Assembly: GCA_037127255.1 (NCBI GenBank)
Contig: JBANSL010000003.1
Span: forward strand, 22,282,314-22,346,313
Source: Persicaria tinctoria
Lineage: Eukaryota; Streptophyta; Magnoliopsida; Caryophyllales; Polygonaceae
Direction of reading: 5' to 3'
Length of the DNA stretch: 64,000 nucleotides
Shown one piece after another: positions 57,373 through 64,000 of the stretch. The notes beneath the pieces were generated by a model, which searched no databases, was not told where the DNA came from, and saw only the letters and a program-made list of their open reading frames with translations. A program made the position numbers and the translations under genes. The stretch's first letter is position 1; every line of letters starts with the position of its first letter.

Positions 57373-58438
57373 CAATCCATATGATGATGATGATGATCTT
57401 CGTAGGTTTCATCTTCTTGTTAATGGAGTCGGCTGTTGTTGCTCAGAACCACAGTACAAGTACCACTTCTCCAGCTCCGTGCAATCAATGTAAGAAATCA
57501 CAATTTCACAATTTAAGTATATCTGCCTTTTTTCAGTTAGTTAATTCCTACTCATATCCGTTGGGAAATTGGGAGTCCCATGTTAATATTCCTACTGAAA
57601 GTCTCGAATCCTAAAACTAATTGCGAATAGACGGAATAGTTGATCAACTTATACATGACTCTTTTGGTCTCATTTACATCTTTCAACAAGTTTGTTACTT
57701 AGTGGATCGAGATCTTGAGTATCATGATTCTCGACATATATAATCTTACACATAAATCCTATGGCAGTAGCTAAAATGTGATAATTTCCCAACTAAAAAT
57801 ATAAGAACAGATATATGATGATAATGTGTAATATCCAATATCCATTTTACATATAAATCCTACATGCTGAATTAAATTATAAGATGAGTAAATGAGTTTG
57901 TTTTATTATTAACCCAGTAGATCGACATTGAATTCTTTTTTCTTTTTTCTTTTAATTTCATGCAAGTATACACTTTACTGATTTACTTGTGTTCTCACAT
58001 TGCAACAACCATATATAGCTATATCTATATATTCAGATGAAGGATATGAACGAGGTGATCGGACTCTGGTACATGGGGTTCCAAGTAGGGAATCGAGTAG
58101 TCCGATTGTGATGTACCTTCTCCAGCATCAAGTCGGATGTCTAGTACTCCGACTATGGTATATGTTCATCCAACTCCAGATGGGAAGTGCAGTGCTTCGA
58201 CTATATCTCCGGAACCAGATGGGAAGTATGATGCTAGGATTGTGGTGTATGCTACTCAAGCTTCCGGTGGGAGTTTTGGTGCCCCTATTGTGGTATATAG
58301 TACTCCGGATGGAAATGCAATTGAACCTATTAGATGGCATCGCTCTTTGTATATTGTACTTGGTAGTCAACAGATTGAAAGAAGTTGGTTGTTAATAGTC
58401 GTCCATGTGATTGTTTAATATGAATTGAAGATTCCTAT

Positions 58439-59134
58439 TGTTGGATAATAATTCATATTTCACATACATGAAAATGTGTTTTTGGGCTAAATTGTGGATC
58501 GTTCCGGAAGAATATGGAATGTGACGGAAGTTTCCGGAATGTGGTGGAATATTCTAGAAGCCTATGGAAGAGTGCAGAAGTCTCTGGAAGCTTGCGGAAC
58601 CTTATGGAAGGTTCCGGAATAGTGAAGAGTCTAGGTGTCTCTAGATGTGTGTAGAGTTCTCCGGAAGCTTGGAGAACCTTAGGAAATGTATGGAGAAGAC
58701 TAGAAGCATAGGGATGGCTCTAGGCTTGGAGTATTCTAGAGATGTCCTAGAATTTTCCTTGTAAAGGATGGCATGGCCTATAAATAGGCATAAGGAGCAC
58801 ATGTCGTGGGTGAGCGGGCAAGGTGAGTGCTCCTCCAAAGGAGTGTGAGTCATAGTGTGTGATCGATTGAGAATGTGGGAGTCTCGATCATACACTAGAG
58901 TGAGAGGGATGGTCAGTAGGTGTGATCGATTGAGCATGGGGCGTCTCGATCACACGAGTGTGGTGTCCATCAAAGAGTAAGGTTAGTCTCTTGAGTCGAG
59001 TGGTGTACGTGAGTCTTGTATTTGTGAGAGGTGTACTTGTGTACATATATAATACAAGTTCTCATTAATAAGTGGAGCCTGATCCATCCGAGTCACACGT
59101 GATCGACTCTTAGCTACCCCTTTTTTCCCCAACA
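58439..59134 (+). mobile_element. Solo LTR with a heat-shock-element array
   Basis: TGTTGGATAATAATTC...TTTTCCCCAACA, 696 bp, flanked by CCTAT at 58434-58438 and 59135-59139, so it is a clean solo LTR left after recombination of a complete element. It has a 12-unit GAA array (58501-58620), a TATA box TATAAATA at 58779-58786, two hairpin-forming repeats GTGTGATCGATTGAG...TCTCGATCAYAC (58857-58896 and 58920-58958), and an ACAAGTTCTCATTAATAAGT-type 3' region. The TGTTGGA...CCAACA ends suit copia, but with no internal region the superfamily is inferred. Confidence 0.9.
58501..58620 (+). promoter_or_regulatory. Twelve GAA triplets at exact 10-bp spacing, with heat-shock elements
   Basis: GAA occurs at 58507, 58517, 58527 and so on to 58617, every 10 bp, usually as NNNNNGGAAG. 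Where the preceding half carries TTC the result is a perfect trimeric heat-shock element GAAnnTTCnnGAA: 58527-58539, 58547-58559 and 58607-58619; 58502-58509 is a TTCnnGAA pair. Heat-shock factors bind arrays of nGAAn units, also when spaced by one full turn. The TATA box is about 160 bp downstream. That the LTR responds to heat is inference. Confidence 0.7.
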
Positions 59135-59136
59135 CC

Positions 59137-59182
<46 letters not shown>

Positions 59183-59185
<3 letters not shown>

Positions 59186-60121
59186 GAGCTTTCACATGCA
59201 TTCACCCCTTACAATGCATCCGTGAGACCACTCCTAAACCGTAGGATGATAACGAATTAATGGTTGGATTTAAATGTGTTTTTTGAATAATCTTCAATTA
59301 AGAATTAAAAAGAGATAAAAATATATATAAAGAAAGAAAGAAAAAGATTTTCTCTCTCCAAATCACTTATTTTTCTCCTAATTAATCAAAAGTTAAACGG
59401 TTGTTCAATTTCCAACTTTTTAATATTCAAATGAATATTTGGTTTATATTCAAATGAATATTCGAATTATATTCAAATGAATTTCGCTTAATAACTCATA
59501 TATTCGGATAATATTCAAATGAATATTCGGATAATATTCAAATTAATATTCAAATGAATATTCAGATCATAGTCGGATAATATGATCAATTATTCAAATG
59601 AATATTCGGATAATGTTCAAATGAATATTCGGATAATATTCAAATGAATATTTGGTTTATGTATCATTTTAAAAAAAATTATATAAAATTTTGCTTAATA
59701 ACTCATATAAATATTCATTTATTATAACTTTCATATTCATATGAATATACATATTCATATATTCGTATATTCATGTCTTTTACCTTGTATATTCTTATTG
59801 AATTAACTGCATATTTTCACATAACCGGTATATTCATATTCATCCTGTATTCATTTATTCATATATTCATATGAATGAATATACCAATTTAGTCACGTAA
59901 GCGTTTAACAAGAATGGTGGAAGATATATGAGAGAGAAAAATCTTTTGATTTTTTAATTTAAGGCATTATATTATTGATAATTAAATTTTAAAATAAATT
60001 TTAATTAATATCCATAAATGTTAATATGGTCTTTCAATCTTATCCATCCACTAGAATTCAATCTTATGGCTAGAAATTGGTCTTATGGATGCATTGTAAG
60101 AGATGGATGCATTGGAAAGTT

Positions 60122-60125
<4 letters not shown>
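59183..60125. mobile_element. MITE embedded between two (TA)n arrays
   Basis: The left AGCTTTCACATGCATTCA...CTTACAATGCATCC and inverted right AACTTTCCAATGCATCCA...CTTACAATGCATCC form imperfect ends of about 45 bp. (TA)n runs flank it at 59145-59182 and 60126-60186, as in Micron/TA-flanked elements that insert into TA microsatellites. The inside (59440-59660) is a minisatellite of ATTCAAATGAATATTCGGAT units. No coding. Confidence 0.6.
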
Positions 60126-60189
<64 letters not shown>

Positions 60190-60386
60190 AGATTTGTAAT
60201 TTTTGTAAAAAAAAAAAATTGGTGTGCTTTTACAAACGTAGATAAGGGATGTGCAATTTATGATGGTGTTAAATGTTGGTTTACTTTTTTTTTTTTAAAG
60301 AAAACCCCACTTCTATTTAATAAGCAGAAGATCTTCAAACACAATGTTTTTTTTTTTTTTTTTATTATGCGAAAAGGGGGCGGTCC

Positions 60387-60830
60387 TTAAGACAGAACAC
60401 AACCCTGATCATCCTTTCGGATGATGTTACAGAATTCCCTATGCAAAGGGAGAGTATCCATATTACAAGTGTCTCTAGATCTAGCTATGAAGTCTTCTGC
60501 TCCATTGGCTCCACAAAAACAATGTTTAAACTCTATCCATTCAAATTCCTTTATCATCTTCTTAAGTAACTCGATTTGCCAGTAGATCTCCCATCTCGGT
60601 CTCTGAGTACCATTGATTGCTTTGATTACTACTAAGCAGTCACCTTCGATTATCACTCTTCGTAAACCTTTTTGCCAAGCCATTTTTGTACCTGCACAAA
60701 ATGCAGCTGCTTCGGTTTGGATAGCAGAGCCACTACCCACCTGCTGCTGAAAAGTATCCTTCATGTTTCCATCACAATCCCTGAGAATCCCACCTACCTG
60801 ACAGAAGCCAGTAGGCGTAGTTGAGCCATC
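60387..60830 (-). pseudogene. LINE RNase H domain
   Basis: The frame 60764-60387 has IQTEAAAFCAGTKMAWQKGL (catalytic E) and VIIEGDCLVVIKAINGT (catalytic D); the first catalytic Asp block (VDGSTTPTGF) lies upstream in another frame at about 60835-60800. The domain removes RNA from the RNA-DNA hybrid after first-strand synthesis. The expected last catalytic residue block (R..N..AD) reads GANGAEDFIARS, roughly conserved. Confidence 0.8.
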
Positions 60831-61969
60831 TACACCCTCTTTCTATCATGTTTTGTGTCTGTAGTTGGATTGGCGGCCAGCCAATCCCTTAGCTGCATAT
60901 AAGTTTTGGTTACCATTTGAGAGATGGAATCTGTATGTTTATTCCTGAAGATTTTATCATTTCTACTCTCCCAGATTGTTTGCCATACAAAGCAAAGGTC
61001 TTCAAGGTTCTGATTTGAGGGTTTAGTCCGGAGAATATCTTTTAATTGGGGGATTCGGTTATCATATATATTTAAAGACTTCCCAATTTTTTGTTCATAA
61101 GCCGCTATAATTCTTTTGGTGTAGGAGCAGTGCTGAAACAGGTGATCACTGTCCTCATTTTGATCATTGCAAAGACAACATTGGGAGGGCACTCTGTTAT
61201 AAAAGCGATTTAGTCTTTCTTTTGTGGCAATTCCATCTTGTGATATTTTCCACACTAGGTTCTTAATCCTAGGGGGGATGTTGAGTTTCCATATCCAATT
61301 TCCATGAATTTCATTCTGTTGGCGTGTGTTGATTATTTGTTTAACTGATTTGGTTGTGAATCGACCATCCCCATTAAGTTTCCAGATTAGCTTATCCTCG
61401 GCTTCCCACGAAGGAATTTTTATTTTTAGGATTTTATCAACAATATTGTTAGGGAAAAGATTCTGAAGAGTTTGTAGATTCCACTCTTTATTTTGGTTGA
61501 TGAGTTGATGAACTTTGAGATCTGGGTCATGCGAGAGCTGGAAGTTCTTAAGGTTACAATTTAGGACCCAGGGATCTTTCCATACGTTTATGGTTGTTCC
61601 ATTTCCAACTATCCAGTCTAATCCTTCCATGAATTTTTCACGAAGGTGAAGTAGTCTGCCAAATTGCCATGATGGGTTTGCCGGAGTCGTTTCAGTTATA
61701 TTTTGGATTTTGAGGTATTTTTCTGTAATGAGTTTGACCCAAATATTATTAGCATTAGTGTATAGTTTCCATAACAGTTTCATCTGTAGACTGATGTTTA
61801 GTTCTTCTGCTAATCTAATTCCCAAGCCTCCTTGGTCTTTTGGCTTACAGATTTTTTCCCAACTTATCAGCGGATTGTAGCGTTCAGATTCCAATTTATT
61901 CCAAAAGAAATTTTTATTTATTTGATCAATCTGATAGAGTACCCCCTTTGGGAGCAAAAAATTTTGCAT
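60830..61969 (-). pseudogene. LINE RT thumb and zf-RVT domain
   Basis: A 379-residue frame. It starts QNFLLPKGVLYQIDQINKNF, typical of the post-RT region, has GGLGIRLAEELN and NVWKDPWVLNC, and ends with the zinc-binding zf-RVT domain WKLNIPPRIKNLVWKISQDG...CCLCNDQNEDSDHLFQHCSY (C-x2-C...H-x4-C). It belongs between the RT and RNase H of plant LINEs. Confidence 0.85.
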
Positions 61970-61976
61970 GAGGTAA

Positions 61977-62484
61977 TTAGTTTTGGAACTTAGATTTGCT
62001 GTAATGAGAGTTATCCGGCCAGCTTGGGTTAAGGTCGAAGCTTTCCATTTTGGCTAGTTGTTTTTTGAGGTTTTGGATTGCGTCCTCAAACATCTCATTT
62101 TTAACTCTACCACGGATTAGAGGGATGCCCAGATATTTTTCCATAGTTCTAGAGACAGGGATGTGCATTTCATTAGCTAAAGAATTTGCTAGGGAGTTGC
62201 TAACGTTTTCAGAGACTTGGAGAGAGCTTTTGTTGTAATTTATCGTTAGACCAGAAAGATTGGAGAATTTGTTGAGCATATTACGAATGGTGTGGATACT
62301 TGTGAAAGAGGCAGGTGCAAAAATAATTTTATCATTGGCAAAGGTCAGAAAGGGAATAGGCGTACCGTTTTTTGTGATCCTAATTCCAACCAATGCATCG
62401 TCAAGCATTGCTTCCTGCTGTAATTCAGCTGCTAAATTTTCCATTACAAGAATAAAGATATTAGACGCTAAAGGATCCCCTTGT
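61977..62484 (-). pseudogene. LINE RT C-terminal part with mutated active site
   Basis: Starts at QGDPLASNIFILVMENLAAE, the conserved RT block, and continues to FLTFANDKIIF, where an active enzyme has F/Y-A-D-D: the first Asp is Asn. Further blocks NYNKSSL and EKYLGIPLIRGRVKN are usual. The frame breaks near 61973. Confidence 0.85.
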
Positions 62485-64000
62485 CACTACAAAAAAAAAA
62501 CATTTTCGCAACGGCTATTTCCCGTGGCTGAAAGTCCATCTGCGGTGGCCAAAAGGTAGTAGCCACGGCTATAGCCACGGCAAACCAGCCGTGGGGAAAC
62601 CTTGGGTGGCAAAAGAACTTGCCGTGGCTAAATTATTTCTGGAAAATAAAAAAAAAACGCTACTTTTTAGCCCGGATTCTTAAGACCCGGGCTAAAAAGT
62701 CCCATATTTAAAAAAAAAATACACAAATAGTTATTTGTGCATTATATTCGTCGTGCCCATGCTAAAAAAACTCTCATTTGATTCATTCTAAAATCAAATG
62801 TGCAAAATTTAATTAACTATATAAATTTACATTTACCTATACATAATTATACAAATTTACATATATAACAAAATATCCAAAACTACATAATTTACCTAAA
62901 ACTATAAAATACACAAACAATATATTCAAAGGCTAGTGTTTCTTCTGTACTCTATGATATTAGAAAGTTAACATAAATAAAAATATACTCCTAAACCTAC
63001 CAATCTTAAAACAGTTAAACAAATCCTCATGTTTCTGACTGCAGAAACTAAAAGAACCTTGATCTTGAGAAGTACCTGTTGGCTGTTTCTGTCTCTCATT
63101 CAAAAGAGCTTCCTCTGTACACTGCATATATCATACAGGTCATCAAAAGGAAAAAAGAAAATCAAGGTAAGTAAAAAAAATGAATGGGAAAAGAAAAGAC
63201 TAAAAGGCATTCAGATAGTATTCAAAGCAAAGGTATGGAGGGGAACTATTGAGATTGTATTCAAAGAAAAGGAATTCAGGGAACAATTAAGATGCCTTAA
63301 GTACCAAAAATATATACATAAAGAAACTAACAAGTGAAACTTAATAGATATATATGAGGCCTATCAAAATACAGGATACGATTTAGAACCATGTCTTTCT
63401 CCTAAAATGAGCTATTAAGAATAATGAGTACAACACATGGAAATGAGTTAGGAGAAAATGGCTTAGCAACACTTTATCATATCATAACCAGTAATCATAA
63501 CTTATCATAACAAAAATGGATGAATAATGCATCAATGACATGACATATTAGTTATAATTATGAGCATGACCCATTTGTAATGGCCTTCCATAAAAAATTT
63601 TAAAAAAAAAAGTCAAAGTGAAAAATATGTCTATTAAATTGCTAGAAATTCAAGTAGTTGAGCTGACCACCACAGTTAAAAAAAAAAGTAAAAATAGAAT
63701 CATTACCACTTGATTATGAGGAGTATTGCATTAGTGTTTACTCCACAAGAAAGAGCTGATTCTCTTTAACTTTAAGAAAAGAATGAGCCACAACAAAGAG
63801 AATCTCTTAAAGCGATCTAATGTTGGAAAAAAACGAAAGTGAAAACAGCAACATATATAAATTGAATCTTAAAGACGTTATATTTCTCTGTCATTGGGCT
63901 GGTGTTTTGTGGAAGCAATCTACTGTGTCCCCTCTCTTCCAGTACAAAGCCCGACTCTTAGAAAATCCAAGGCAAAAAATTCATACATGGGGCAAAATTT
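62485..64000. mobile_element. CACTA terminus (third family copy) running off the window
   Basis: CACTACAAAAAAAAAAC at 62485 is followed by subterminal GCCACGGCT / AGCCGTGGC units in both orientations to about 62630, a different subterminal family from the TTTCGACGC elements. It interrupts the LINE RT right after QGD; the three bases before it are TGT. An inverted ACTTTTTAGCCCGG pair lies at 62661-62700. From 62700 to 64000 I see only AT-rich sequence and no transposase; the other end is outside the window. Confidence 0.65.

Larger units (their letters stand above)
52012..58418 (+). pseudogene. Small secreted repetitive-protein gene, split by a copia insertion
   Basis: The ATG at 52012 opens nine codons (MELHISKSI) up to 52038, where copia 52039-57372 begins. 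After its target duplication, codon ten resumes in frame at 57378 (CATATGATG...) and encodes a signal peptide core MMMMMIFVGFIFLLM...AQ to a donor at 57490. Exon 2 starts at 58037 after an AG acceptor and joins in phase. It first reads EGYERGDRTLVHG...SSPIVMY, then, after a one-base shift, a chain of VVY / TPDGK units (PTMVYVHPTPDGK, EPDGKYDA, RIVVYATQ, GAPIVVYSTPDG), stopping at 58416. I do not know the family. An apoplastic or wall location is inferred from the signal peptide. Confidence 0.6.
60345..62484 (-). mobile_element. LINE fragment: RT end, zinc-finger domain, RNase H and poly(A)
   Basis: The minus strand runs from the RT motif QGDPL at about 62480, through RT, zf-RVT and RNase H, to a poly(A) tract (T run 60349-60363). 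The 5' half is separated by a CACTA insertion that starts at 62485 and runs off the window. Frameshifts near 61973 and 60800 and a mutated active site make it inactive. The lineage differs from the LINE at 8092-12040 in sequence. Confidence 0.88.

Noticed and set aside
60103..60390. Frame with alternating Ile-Tyr
   Set aside because: It is a translation of the (TA)n microsatellite.
1..64000. CRISPR arrays, bacterial operons or rRNA genes
   Set aside because: No regularly spaced identical repeats with unique spacers and no rRNA sequence seen; the content is plant nuclear DNA.

Overview
This window looks like intergenic, transposon-dominated nuclear DNA of a eudicot plant. The evidence is Athila-type Ty3/gypsy and Ty1/copia retrotransposons with tRNA-Asp and tRNA-iMet primer sites, plant LINEs with an RNase H domain, CACTA, Mutator-like (MULE), hAT, Stowaway and Harbinger DNA elements, a TRIM, and broken copies of plant genes (SEC3, DA1, kinesin-14, AVT6-type transporter, CRK kinase, eIF1A). 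Introns are present and base composition is AT-rich. I cannot name the species. I did not find one clearly intact host gene; nearly every long reading frame belongs to a transposon.

Layout. 1-332: 3' end of a copia element (minus). 580-8091: a CACTA remnant (left terminus plus subterminal repeats at both sides) carrying exons and introns of at least five unrelated host genes (kinesin-14, DA1, glycine-rich protein A3, SEC3, an RBM39-like RRM), split by a 3.46-kb MULE (4469-7932, 9-bp target duplication) that holds an inverted pair of tRNA-like sequences and a Stowaway MITE. 8092-12040: a broken LINE (minus). 12442-12840: N-terminal piece of an AVT6-type transporter gene. 12.9-19.1 kb: a string of small DNA elements (Helitron-like repeats, Stowaway, a 1.1-kb hAT element with another MITE inside, a gypsy solo-LTR-like block with a hAT MITE inside) and a minisatellite. 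19.5-26.6 kb: dsRBD and eIF1A gene fragments, mostly featureless sequence, a LINE RNase H fragment and a second CACTA terminus.

27.4-45.1 kb is a nest: an outer repeat is interrupted by a MULE (27480-31274) that itself contains a complete 554-bp TRIM, and then by a full Athila element (31807-43547, target duplication GCAGC). A second, shorter copy of the outer repeat lies at 45.19-46.4 kb and carries a CRK kinase N-terminus; it gives an empty-site view of the MULE insertion point. A 926-bp Harbinger element follows (46538-47463).

47.7-59.1 kb is the most interesting part. A small secreted-protein gene (TATA at 47711, start codon at 52012, two exons) has been hit three times: a gag-less copia element in its 5' UTR (47743-51963), a nearly intact copia element inside codon 9/10 (52039-57372), and, 20 bp past its stop codon, a 696-bp solo LTR (58439-59134). 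That LTR contains twelve consecutive GAA triplets spaced exactly 10 bp apart, including three perfect heat-shock elements, upstream of a TATA box. The window closes with a MITE embedded between two (TA)n arrays, a second LINE (minus) and a third CACTA terminus inserted in that LINE's reverse transcriptase.
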